Assembly: GCA_051294375.1 (NCBI GenBank) | Contig: CM119265.1 | Location: 28,681,359-28,745,358 of the forward strand | Reading direction: 5' to 3' | Source of the DNA: Paraspadella gotoi | Lineage: Eukaryota > Chaetognatha | DNA: 64,000 bases | Shown here: piece after piece, positions 35,991 through 46,149 of the stretch | How the letters are laid out: every line of letters begins with the position of its first letter | How positions within the stretch are numbered: the first letter of the stretch is position 1 | Position numbers and translations under genes: made by a program | Notes under the pieces: model-generated | Told to the model about the DNA's origin: nothing | Databases searched by the model: none | Seen by the model: the letters and a program-made list of their open reading frames with translations, nothing else

Positions 35991-36894
35991 TCCAACTAAT
36001 AAACTATAAAACAAATAATCTAAAGTCGAAATGAATAAACTACACATCACAAAATCAACAAATTCAAAGACATCATTAAAAATCTTTTTAAAATAGAAAA
36101 CGCATGAAGCTTATTTCTTTATATTACAGATATAGATTAGGCTGTATCAATGTGGGAATATTTTGCATTAAGTTTCATTAATTTTAAAGAATGTTCAGTT
36201 AGGTTTAAAATGACAAAAATGGAAAAAAATTCGCCATTTTTTTGACTAACGATTTTTTAAAGAAATTCATTACAGAACAAACGGTGAATCATTAACAAAA
36301 ATGTTCTACCCCAGTAAGAAAGAAAATGAAGGCGAACCCAAAAGCGAGTAAAAATTTTTCTTTTTTTGATTCTCAAACCTTGAAAATTAGTGCCAAAACT
36401 GAAAATCGGACAAAAATGGACAAGATTTTTGGAAGATAAAAATTGCTTAAAAACTATCTTTTAACTGTAGCAACATTTATAAGGGAATGACTTTATTTAC
36501 CCCCATTGTTTGCCACTTCTTTGTGATAAGTCCAATATATAAAAAATTTTTCATTCATATTTGATATAATCAGGAGATTTCAGGTTCATTTCTTTGACAA
36601 AAGGCTTTTTCGTAGAACACATGCCCTAAAAGGATCGACCAGTTCTGTTCTACTTTCTTTTTCTCCTTCTGTTTTTCTTTATCGACGGAAAAACTTCGTT
36701 GGTCAGAAGTCGTTGTCGTCGTCGTCGTCGTCGNNNNNNNNNNCATTGTCGTCGTCGTGATTGGTCGTCGTCGTTATCATCATCATCACCATCATCATCT
36801 TCATCAATAAACTATGACATCTTTTACTATTATCATTTTTAAATAATTTTACATTTATGTTTTCATAACATGAAATTGATTCAACCAATTAATT
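35991..36894. other. A/T-rich non-coding with a (GTC)n tract
   Basis: 36713-36775 is a GTC/CGT triplet tract broken by a 10-N gap at 36734-36743 and followed by CATCAT repeats. The rest shows nothing recognisable. Confidence 0.6.
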
Positions 36895-37050
36895 CAATGA
36901 ATTAACCATTCATTTTATATTGCCCGTGACAAGCCTCCATCACTCTAACAAGATAAGTACATAACAGGTCTCTGCAAGCTTTCAATCACAGTCTTGTTTA
37001 TTCACTCCCAGAGTACCTGACTTCCCAGTCAATGAAGTGGCATAATATTT
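36895..37050 (+). repeat. dispersed repeat family D, copy 3
   Basis: Contains AAGCCTCCATCACTC, CTGCAAGCTTTCAATCA, and CACTCCCAGAGTACCTG of the family consensus with scattered substitutions. Confidence 0.7.
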
Positions 37051-37079
37051 TTCCGAATGTTTCAAGTGTCAGAAAGGGG

Positions 37080-37376
37080 ATAATATCATTGCAGGAGAAT
37101 CAGTCTCACCAAAAGTGGAACCGGATCAGAGGATCGAGCGATCTCAGCGGAAATGGAATCGCCGAATCCTGATTGGTCAAGCGAGGAACCGGAATCGACC
37201 AATCAGCTTGGATAATCCATAAAACTGTCAAAATCACTCTTGCCTCTGATCCTCTTTCTCAGATATAAATAGACTTAGTTCTCTTTAGTTTCAGCAGCAT
37301 TGATCAAGACTCCTGCGTGTGTCTCACCGTCATTCTTATTCTCTGAATAAATCTCCTCTTTGATTTCGTCACTAGA
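37080..37376 (+). promoter_or_regulatory. LTR-like promoter / possible solo LTR
   Basis: In order: inverted CCAAT boxes (ATTGG 37172-37176 and CCAAT 37199-37203), a TATA box TATAAAT at 37264-37270, an Inr-like TTTCAGC with A at 37293 (29 bases downstream), and a polyadenylation signal AATAAA at 37346-37351. A compact promoter plus poly(A) signal within 300 bp is typical of an LTR U3-R-U5. No second copy and no internal retroelement region is visible in the window, so a solo LTR or a cellular promoter remain alternatives. Confidence 0.4.
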
Positions 37377-37749
37377 AATCCATGAGTTTTTCCTTAAATG
37401 ATATATATATAAATATATATATATATAATTTCTTATTTTGGGCACTCACAGAAAAGCAAAGGGACAAATGGACCACCCGACTAATTAACAGATAGACCGA
37501 CCGACCGACCAACTCTGAACTTTCCTCATTTCCGAGAAAATCAACGACCGAAGGAAGAATAAGTTTCTGCGACTTCGATTCGTCTTCGTCAAACTCGATA
37601 CAGACTGACTGACCACATTTGTGGAGGATGTGGTCGCTCGAGAAGCGTGGGCAAAGGGTTATGGGCCACTTGTAGGATTCAGACCGAATCTGCGAAAGTG
37701 GACACTTAGCAATTTGGCGAATTCTCAAACAGAAGGTGGCCCTGTGGGG
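37377..37749. other. unassigned, one moderately coding-like frame
   Basis: 37621-37740 (+) has an open frame (EDVVAREAWAKGYGPLVGF, then RPNLRKWTLSN) with non-repetitive composition and no recognised homology. No clear acceptor or donor was found. GACC tetranucleotides occur at 37495-37512. Confidence 0.3.
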
Positions 37750-37960
37750 CTCTATTTTCCGAGTGCTTCCCCTTTTTGTTTGATTTTCTCAGAATTTAAT
37801 TTCAACCTTAATCTTTAATTTCAATATATTTTAAAAGTTAAAAACCAATCCCTAATTCAAATGCTTAACCCTAATCTTTAACCTAATCTTTAAAGAAATA
37901 ATAACCTAATTCAAAATTTAAAATAAAATGAGGCGTTTTAGAAAAATGATGCCAAAACGG
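37750..37960. repeat. dispersed repeat with short CCTAA-like array
   Basis: TATTTTCCGAGTGCTTCCCC, an A/T-rich segment, then a few degenerate CCTAA units and AATTCAAAATTTAAAATAAA. This is the same order as 32150-32610 but with a much shorter array. Confidence 0.6.
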
Positions 37961-38114
37961 CTACACATTTTTTTTTGGTTATCATCGAATTTTTTTCTCC
38001 CAAAAAATTATCTAATTCATAAAGTTTGGTGATTCGTTTTATCGTCGTGAACGTTTCACACAAACGTGACTCCATCTCGCTCGTTCTCTCTATTTCTTTT
38101 TCCTAGACTTCCTC

Positions 38115-38139
38115 NNNNNNNNNNNNNNNNNNNNNNNNN
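38115..38139. other. 25-N gap
   Basis: Standard-length gap in a CT-rich region. Confidence 0.95.
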
Positions 38140-38199
38140 TCTCTCGTATTTCGTTGTTTCGCTAGAACTTCCACGACCTTGGGGAAGGGGTCTGCTCTC

Positions 38200-38497
38200 G
38201 TCTCTGCTCTGCTCGTCTCCTCTGCTCCTCCCTCTCTCTCCTCTCTCTCCTTTTCCGTCTCTCTCCTCTCTCTCTTTCTCTCTCGTCCTCTCTCTCTCTT
38301 AATACTTACTCTCTTCTCGTGTCTCTGGCTCTCTCTCTCTCCCTTCTATCTCTCCTTCTCTCTCCTCTCTCTCTCTCTTCTCCTCTCTTGTTCGTCTCCT
38401 CTTCCTCTCTCTCTCTGTTTCTCACTCTTCATTTTCTTCCTCTCTTCTCTCTCTCGTCTCTCTATCTCTCTCTCTCTCTCTCCTATCGGTCTCTCTC

Positions 38498-38536
<39 letters not shown>

Positions 38537-38574
38537 GTAATTCCCAAAATTGTTTTCGCTCTTGATACATGCTG
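38200..38574. repeat. (CT)n cluster at the left edge of the palindrome
   Basis: Interrupted CT tracts to about 38534, then a short unique stretch. On the other side the corresponding position falls in the gap 46150-46303. Confidence 0.9.
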
Positions 38575-38628
<54 letters not shown>

Positions 38629-38759
38629 GAAGAGGATACTTCGGCAGAAAAAATAGGACTTTGGAAAAGTTCCAATTCGCGAGAATGCAAGAGGAGCTTG
38701 TTCTGGAAAAAAGATGAAAACAGAAAGACTAGAAAAGAAACTAAGGAAAAAAAATAAAA

Positions 38760-39180
38760 GTTGATGTTTTTGTATGGTTTTCAAAATTAGACTTACTTTT
38801 ATTTCTTTTTGAACGACAACTAATTTGCATATAGCATTAGTATAACAATAAAAAGTGAGGTAGAGCATTTTAAAGAATATTATAGCTTTTTTGAAAAAAA
38901 AATCAACTAAATAATGTTTCATCCTAAAATTTATCAAAGAATCTTTATCCTTTGCAACTATTACCCAAAGCCATACAAGAAAGTAAGAAAATTAATTTAA
39001 ATAAATCATAAGTAATCAATCATAGCGTTGAATACAGCTTTTTTTTGAGTATTGCAAAAGCGGTCGCATCTAATTCCAAGCAAGCTTAATATCAAATACT
39101 TAGAAATGCTTTGTGACACAATCATGTTCCAAAGTTTCATCCTTGGTCTCGTCAGTTAATTTTCTTTTTAATGATCCAAC
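38760..39180. other. left arm, intron sequence
   Basis: A/T-rich, mirror of 45572-45990. Nothing else seen. Confidence 0.6.
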
Positions 39181-39399
39181 CTCGTGGAGATGTTGCTTGG
39201 TCAGGTGCTGCTTCCTCGTCACTTTGTTGCAACTGGCCAAGTGCGCACCCGCTGCCCTTCGAGGCAGATGGTCAAACACACACGCTGCGTCTGGGAGATT
39301 GCCGGCGCCAGGTGCTGCTTGATGGTGGCGGTCGCGTGTTCTCTGTAGCTTGTTGTCTTTCGTTGAAGACTTTCAATCACGTCCGATGAAGGATCTTAA

Positions 39400-39500
39400 G
39401 TTTTTTTTCGGGGGGGGGGCGAGGGGGGGGTGAGGGGGTTAGGGGGGTGAGGGGGGGTGTTAAAGGGGGTGAGGGGGGGGGAGGCGAGAGCGGAGTGAGT
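39400..39500. repeat. G-rich tract
   Basis: G7-G9 runs alternating with GTGA/GCGA. The mirror C-rich tract is at about 45290-45356. A multi-stranded G-run could form G-quadruplex structure. Confidence 0.8.
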
Positions 39501-39509
39501 TTAAGGATT

Positions 39510-39815
39510 GTGGATAAAGCGCTAAGTCGACTCAAGACTGAAGACTGAAAGACTGAAGACATCAAGACTCAAGAACAAGACTCAAGACTCAAGACTCAAG
39601 ACTCAAGAGCTCAAAGACTCAAGACTCATGCTGGAAAGACTGAGAACCTGAAGAGTGCTCTCCGAAATTCTTTAACTCCTCTAGCATTCCATGAACGGAT
39701 CCTGGACTTGAAACCACGCGCTTGAGGGTTTCCACGCCCCCAAGGGGTTTACACTGCGGACATCACCTTCCGCGCGCGTAGGTTAGGAACCACTCGGGAT
39801 CGATCCAGGTACTTG
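39510..39815 (-). mobile_element. tRNA-derived SINE, copy 2 (left arm)
   Basis: On the minus strand, GGATCGATCCC stands where the B box should be. It is followed by the same body as 4440-4690 (GTTTCAAGTCCAGGATCCGTT), a run of GACTCAAGACT repeats (39530-39625), and the tail GACTTAGCGCTTTATCCAC. Confidence 0.65.
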
Positions 39816-40475
39816 ATGTCAAAATTGAACATATTGCATATTGCTATTTTGGATCACCTGGAAGGGTCAAATGCTGGGTCCTCATGATCTGTACTCGCAG
39901 AGTCGTCGTCGCGGTTTTTTGAATCTCGATATCCATTCGCTTTAAGTTTTCTCTGATTCGATCGCCATCCGCTTCACCTGATGTGTGGTTGATGGAGTTG
40001 TTGTTGTTGTTGATGTAGTGGTTGTCGTTTGTTGCTATCGTTGTTGTGATTGTTAAATCCTGCACAATTGATATAATGATAGAAGAAACTACTATGACAT
40101 GTCAGATAGCCCGAAATGTACATTGACATTCGCTAATCGACAATCACAATCCCTAAGACGGAAGAAGTTTAATACATTGTGATAAAGTGAATTCAAGTGA
40201 CAAAGTTCACAGTATCCAGCAATCTCACGCGATGCAAACTAAAAACACAAGCTTTCCAACGGACTCGGTGAACACATGGGGGCGTGACAAACTACGTGAC
40301 AGCCACGACGCAGATAACTACGTGACACACACGGTGACAAACTACGCGATCACGCCACATATCACCTGGCGCAACATTTCTCGACGGTTGCACTCTCGAT
40401 CCGTGATGGGATGTTTGTGTTTGAGAAACGAAGATCCTCCTACGATTTTCTTCACATTGTTCAATCTCGATTCCT

Positions 40476-40770
40476 TAGGGGGGGGTCAGGGTTGGTTTGA
40501 GATAGAGTGGTGGGGTGGTTCGGGATAGAGGGGTGAATAGGGTTTGGGAATAAGAGGGGTGCGGGCTGGATTAGGATCGAAAGTGGTGAGGGTGGTTTGG
40601 ATAGAGGGGTGATAGATGGTTTGGTAAATAGAGGGGTGAGGTGGATTTAGGATAAGTGGTGAGGGTGTTTGGGATAAGTGGATTGAATTGGTTTAGGATA
40701 GAGGGGTGGAGAGTGTTTTGGGATAGAGGGGTTGAATGTGGTTTGATGGTGGTAGGAAAGGTTGATGAAA
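40476..40770. repeat. GGGATAGAGGGGTGAGG minisatellite (left arm)
   Basis: About nine imperfect units of roughly 30 bp. The mirror array on the right arm (about 44140-44275) is only half as long. Confidence 0.75.
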
Positions 40771-41213
40771 CTTGCAAGTAAGAGGTGGGGAAGTGTTAAG
40801 GATGTTATAATTGTTATGGAAATTGTAAAACTAATTAAAACTCCATTAACCTCCAAATTAACACAGTCGTTGCTTAATAAACACCTCAATTTCCCTAAAA
40901 ATCCACCCGTTCGCTTCGTTAACCACTAATTGCCCTCATAGTAACATCATTGCCGCTTAAAAAAAAAAAGCTACATATTAGTGATGCTGACAAAAAAAAC
41001 CATTTCGATTGACCTCACGACCACCTAACCATCACCCACCATCCAAACCACCCTCGATTCCAACAACCCGAACACCCCATAACTATATCTTCCACGTCCT
41101 CCCAGACTCCTCATGGATCGCCTTTCCCGTTTCCTCCATTTCCTTCTCGCCCAATCGGAGCGTCTTCTGCTTGGAGCGCAACTTCCAAGAGTTCTGTCCT
41201 TCGTCGACTGCAT

Positions 41214-42455
41214 CTCGTGCGAACGAAGAGGAGGAAGTTGCGAAAACCGAGATTCGATCAGAGAGAAAGGGGAAGAGAAGACGAGGAGGAGGGGAACATC
41301 TTGTGGTTTCGGCGCAAAGTTTTGTTTTTTTGTTTTTGTTTTGTTGTTTTTATTTTGGAAAATTGAGAAGACGTATGCGAATTTTGGGTTTTTGTATTTC
41401 ATCCCTGTTATTGTCTCTGTCCTGTCTCGCTCTTCGTTCAGTTTTTTTTTTTTTTTTTTTTTTTTGACTCCTCTCCTCTATTATCTCCTCTCTAAGTCTA
41501 CAGCATTCGTTTTTTCTTGCTTGGCTTTCCGTCTCTCTCCTCTCTATCTCTCTCTCTACCCTCGCTTTTCTCAGTCCGTCTCTGTCTCTCGCTCTTTTGT
41601 TTCTATTTCTTACTCTCTTTCTTCCTGATCTCGCTTCTCGCTCTTTCGGTTTTCGACCAAAAAAACGACAATTCAAATTTTTTTTTTCAAAGGGAGAAAA
41701 AATGTGTATTTTTTTTCGCGGTGAAGATTTTTTTTAAAAGATTTTTTTTAATCGTAAAGAAAAATAAATTAAGTTCGATTGGGACGAAAAAACTAGTTTT
41801 GGTCTAGTTTAACTAGTTTATTGTAATTATTTCATTTGTATTATTGGTGGACTTTTTAACTTGACTTTAGTTTTCTAATTTCTTGACTCTTTTTAGATTA
41901 CTGGTCTTACTCTTTAGCTTCATTCTTAACGGAATTGGTTTTTTATTTTGCTTAACTTTCTTTCTTCTTTCTTTCTTTTTATCTTTCTGTTCTTTCTTTC
42001 TTTTCCCAAAATTTTTTTACCTAACATCCGCGATAGAACCATGACTTGTTAGTTATATTTAATATAACACCGCAATATGAAGACAAGGACGAAAAAGCGC
42101 TTGAATATTTTGAGAGAAAATCCTGAAACTACCGCAAAGAGAGACCTGAAAGAACCTGAGAGAACCTGAGAGACCTGAAACTCAGCAAAGAAAGATAATG
42201 AATTGTTTATTTCAGGGGATTAATTCAGTTTGCTCCTCCTCCTCTTCCTCCTCCTCCTCTTCCTCCACTTTTTCCAAATTAAAAAATTCGCTTTCTCTTT
42301 TTTTAAATTTTTTCCCCGTTTTTTTATGTATTTTTGTGGTTAAAATGTTTTTGATAGCCGAGTCTATCTCACTCTCTCTTCTTCTCTCGCTTCTCTCTCT
42401 CTCACTCATTCGACAATCGAGGGCAAGCGCAAAATCCGTTTTAAATCCCGCGCAA
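41214..42455. other. left arm, 5' flank of the inverted syntaxin copy
   Basis: Poly-T, CT-rich and A/T-rich sequence, GAGAACCTGA repeats at 42137-42180, and a TCC-rich tract at 42233-42266. All are mirrored on the right arm. No gene. Confidence 0.6.
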
Positions 42456-42500
42456 CTCTCTCTTTCTCGCTCTCTCTCTCTCTTGTTTTGGTTGTTTGAT
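42456..42500. other. 45-bp palindrome loop resembling a SMRTbell adapter
   Basis: The spacer between the arms is 45 bases. It starts CTCTCTCTTTCTC, continues CT-rich, and ends TTGTTTTGGTTGTTTGAT. The standard PacBio hairpin adapter, as I recall it, is also 45 bases with the plan CT-repeat, T4, CCT repeats, GTT repeats, then GAGAGAT. Length and order of blocks agree, allowing for read errors. The GTT-like block is not a common motif elsewhere in the window, whereas CT repeats are. Confidence 0.55.
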
Positions 42501-43566
42501 TTGCGCGGATTTAAAACGGATTTTGCCTGCCCTCGATTGTCGAATGAGTGAGAGAGAGAGAAAGCGAGAGAAAGAGAGAGAGTGAGAGAGAGTGAGAGAG
42601 ACTCGCTTATCAAAACATTTTAACCACAAAAATACATAAAAAAACGGGAAAAAATTTAAAAAAAGAAGCGAATTTTTTTTAATTTGGAAAAAGGAGGGGG
42701 AAGAGGAGGAGGAGGAAGAGGAGGAGGAGCAACTGTAATTAATCCCCTGAAATAAAACAATCATTGTCTTCTTTGCGGAGTTTTCAGGTTCTCTCAGGTT
42801 CTCTCAGGTTCTCTCAGATTCTTTCAGGTTCTCTCTTTGCGGAGTTTTCAGACAAAATAAAACCAATTCCGTAAGAATGAAGTAAAGATTAAGACAGTAG
42901 ATCTAAAAAAGAAATCAATAAAGTAAAAAAGCTAAAGTCAAGTTAAAAGTCCAACAAAAATACAAATGAAATAATACAATAAACTAGTTAAACTAGACTA
43001 AACTAGTTTTTTCGTCCCAATCGAACTTAATTTATTTCTTTTCGATTAAAAAAATCTTTAAAAAAAATCTTCACCGCGAAAAAAATACAACATTTTTTCT
43101 CCTTTGAAAAAAAAAATTTGAATTTCGTTTTTTGGGTCGAAAACCGAAGAGCGAGAGCGAGACAGGAGAGAAAGAGAGTAAGAAAGAGAAACAAAAGAGC
43201 GAGAGACAGAGACGGACTGAGAAAGAGCGAGGGTGAGAGAGAGAGATAGAGAGAGAGAGACGGAAAGCCAAGCAAGAAAAAACGGAATGCTGTAGAGAGG
43301 GAGATAAAAGAGGGAGAGGGAGTCAAAAATAAAAAAAAAACTGAACGGAAGAGAGAGACAGAGACAGAGACAATAAACAGGGATGAAGAATCAAAACCAA
43401 AAAATTCGCATACGTCTTCTCAATTTTCCAAAATAAAAAACAAAACAAAACAAAAAAAAACAAAACTTTGCGCCGAAACAACGAGATGTTCCCCTCCTCG
43501 TCTTCTCTTCCCCTTTCTCTCTGATCGCATCTCCGTTCGCAACTTCCTCCTCTTCGTTCGCACGAG
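42501..43566. other. right arm, 5' flank of syntaxin
   Basis: Contains GGTTCTCTCA repeats (42785-42840), GA-rich tracts (43140-43325) and poly-A. It probably includes the 5' UTR and promoter of the syntaxin gene, but no core promoter element stands out. Confidence 0.5.
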
Positions 43567-43702
43567 ATGCAGTCGACGAAGGACAGACTCTTGGAGTTGC
43601 GCTCCAAGCAGAGAGACGCTCCGTTGGGCGATGAAGGAAATGGAGGGAAACCGGGAAAGGCGGATCCCATGATGGAGTTCTGGGAGGACGTGGAAGATAT
43701 AG
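43567..43702 (+). CDS. syntaxin exon 1: N-peptide and start of Habc
   Basis: ATG opens [19 protein letters not shown] and ends EFWEDVEDI at GATATAG|GTTTTA (phase 1). KDRLLEL fits the DRTxEL N-peptide that binds Sec1/Munc18 proteins, and FWEDVEDI fits FFxQVEEI of syntaxin 1. Start chosen because syntaxins begin two to four residues before KDR. The donor is weak but is in the expected place. Confidence 0.8.
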
Positions 43703-46113
43703 GTTTTATGGGGTGGTTCGGGGGGGTTGGTTGGAATCGAGGGTGGTTTGGATGGGTGGGTGGATGGTTAGGGTGGTTCGTGAGGTCAATCGAAATGTGT
43801 TTTTTTTGTCAGCATCACTAATATGTAGCTTTTTTTTTTAAGGGCAATTGAGTGGTTTTACTATGAGGGCAATTAGGTGGTTAACGAAGCGAACGGGTGG
43901 ATTTTTAGGGAAATGAGGTGGTTTATTAGAGCAACGACGTGGTTAATTTGGAGGTTAGATGGTTTTTTAAGGGCAGGGGAGTTAATTTATGTTAATTAGG
44001 TGGTTAATTAGGGCGATTGGGTCGGTTATTAAGAGTATTACGTGGTTAATTGGAGAAGAAAGGAGTTTTTCAATTTTAAAACTTTATAATAACCATCTAT
44101 AACACTTTTTTACCACCTTCTTTCTTTACATATTCACCAACCTTTCCTACCACTCTATCCCAACCACCCTCACCAGCTCTATCCTATCCACCTTCACCCC
44201 TCTATCCCAAACTCAGCCTCACCCCTCTATCCACAACCACTACCTATCCACCTACCTCTATCCTCAATACCACCCGTGACTCCACCCCAAGAATCGAGAA
44301 TTGAAACAAGTGAAGAAAATCGTGGAGGATCTTCGTCTCAACACAAACATCCCATCACGGATCGGAGATGGCAAACGTCAGAGAAATGGTTCGCCGAGGT
44401 GTGTGCGTGTTCAGCGTGTTTGCTCCGTGTGTGTCACATAGTTTTACGTGCGTTGTCACGTAGTTGTTCGGTGTCTAGTAGTCAGCGTGCTGTCACGTTT
44501 GTTCACGTCCATGTGTTCACCAGTCCGTTGGACAAGCTCTGTGTCTTTTTAGTTGCATCGCGTGAGATTGCTGAGGATTACTGTGAACTTCGTCACTGAA
44601 TTCCCTTTATCACAATGTAATTTAAACGTCTTCGTCTGGGATGTATGTAAGTTGCGTCGTACGAATGTCAATTACATTTTTTCGCGGCAATCAGTCACTG
44701 TCATGTAGTTTCTCCTATCGAAATATAAGTTGTGCTGATGTAACAAGCACACAACGATCAGCAACAAACCGACAACCACTACATCAACGGACAACACACA
44801 ACTCCATCAACACTACATCAGTGTGAAACGAATGGCGTCGAATCATAGGAAACTTAAGCGAATGGATATCGAAGATCAAAGGAAACCGCGACGACGACTC
44901 TGCCGAGTACAGAATCATGATGGACCCCAGCATTGACCTGTCCAGGTGATCCAAAATGAGCATATGCGAATATGTTCAATTTGTTGACCCACGACGACGA
45001 GCACACGTGTGACGGTCGGCAGTAACGCTCTTGGGGGCTGGAAAACCCTCAAGTTTGTTTCAAGTGCCAGGACCCGTTCCATGTATGCTAGAGAGTTTAA
45101 AGAAGTTTGCGGAGAGCACTCTTCAGCTTCAGTCTTCAGTCCTGAGTCTTCAGTCAAGGTCTTGAAGTTCTTGAAGTCTTGAGTCTGGTCTTAGTCTTAG
45201 TCTTAGTCTTAGTCTTCAGTCTTCAGTCTTGCAGTCTTTGAGTCGACTTAGCGCTTTATCCACAATCCTTAAAACTCACGCTTCCCTCTCGCTCCTCCCT
45301 CACCCCCCTACCCCCCCTCACCCCCTAACCCCCCCTACCCCCCCTCGCCCCCCCCCCGAAAAAACTTAAGATCCTCATCGACTTGATGAAAGTCTTCAAC
45401 GAAAGACAACAAGCTTACAGAGAACACGCGACCGCCACCATCAAGCAGCACCTGGGCGCCGGCATCTCCCAGACGCAGCTTGACCATCTGCTCGAAGGGC
45501 AGGCGGGTGCGCACTTGCAGTTGCAACAAGTGACGAGGAAGCAGCACCTGACCAAGCAACATCTCCACGAGGTTGGATCATTAAAAAGAAAATTAACTGA
45601 CGAGACAAGGATGAAACTTTGGAGGACATGATTGTGTCACAAAGCATTTCTAAGTATTTGATATAAGCTTGCTTGGAATTAGATGCGACGCTTTGCAAAT
45701 ACTCAAAAAAAAGCTGTATTCAACGACTATGATTATTACTTATGATTTATTTAATTAATTTTCTTACTTCTTGTATGGCTTTGGGTAATAGTGCAAAGGA
45801 TTAAAGATTCTTTGATAAATTTTAGGATGAAAACATTATTTAGTTGATTTTTTTTTCAAAAAAGGTATAATATTTCTTTAAAATGTCTACCTCACTTTTT
45901 ATTGTTATTACTAATGCTATATGCAAATTAGATTGTCGTTCAAAAGAAATAAAAAGTAAGTCTAATTTTTGAAAACCATCAAAACATCAACTTTTATTTT
46001 TTTTCTTAGTTTCTTTTTCTGTCTTTCTGTTTTTCTATCTTTTTTCCAGACAAGCTCCTCTTGCATTCTCGCCGAATGGAACTTTTCCAAAGTCCTATGT
46101 TTTTCTGCCGAAG

Positions 46114-46149
<36 letters not shown>

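Larger units (their letters stand above)
39181..41213 (-). pseudogene. inverted second copy of syntaxin exons 1-4
   Basis: Minus-strand exons: a (41213-41086), b1 (about 40471-40366), b2 (39977-39858) and c (39394-39181), mirroring the right arm. Each carries indels, but in different places from the right arm. Exon b2 is better here: NLKRMDIEIQKTA, then LRVQIMRTQHLTL, in one frame. Exon a is frameshifted after MQSTKDR, and the donor GT of exon a is lost. The complementary pattern of defects suggests two noisy readings of one gene, so 'pseudogene' is only a label for a broken copy. Confidence 0.7.
38575..46149. repeat. 7.5-kb imperfect palindrome
   Basis: Left arm 38575-42455 and right arm 42501-46149 are reverse complements along their length, with frequent small indels and differing satellite lengths. 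Anchors: syntaxin exon c (39181-39394 / 45371-45571), SINE (39510-39815 / 44985-45265), exon b2 (39858-39977 / 44822-44945), exon b1 (40366-40471 / 44292-44398), exon a (41086-41213 / 43567-43702), and the inner end CGCGCAA / TTGCGCG. The central spacer is 42456-42500. Confidence 0.9.

Noticed and set aside
37621-37818. EDVVAREAWAKGYGPLVG frame as an MH2 or other SMAD exon
   Set aside because: No MH2 motif, no acceptor or donor, and its 3' part runs into a dispersed repeat.
42456-42500. Palindrome centre as a natural cruciform or replication-fork hairpin
   Set aside because: Arm divergence by random indels and an adapter-like 45-base loop fit a sequencing chimera better than a biological inverted duplication.
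44276-44599. A 107-codon + strand frame over syntaxin exon 2
   Set aside because: It is out of frame with the recognisable syntaxin peptide VKKIVEDLR and continues into the GT-rich intron.
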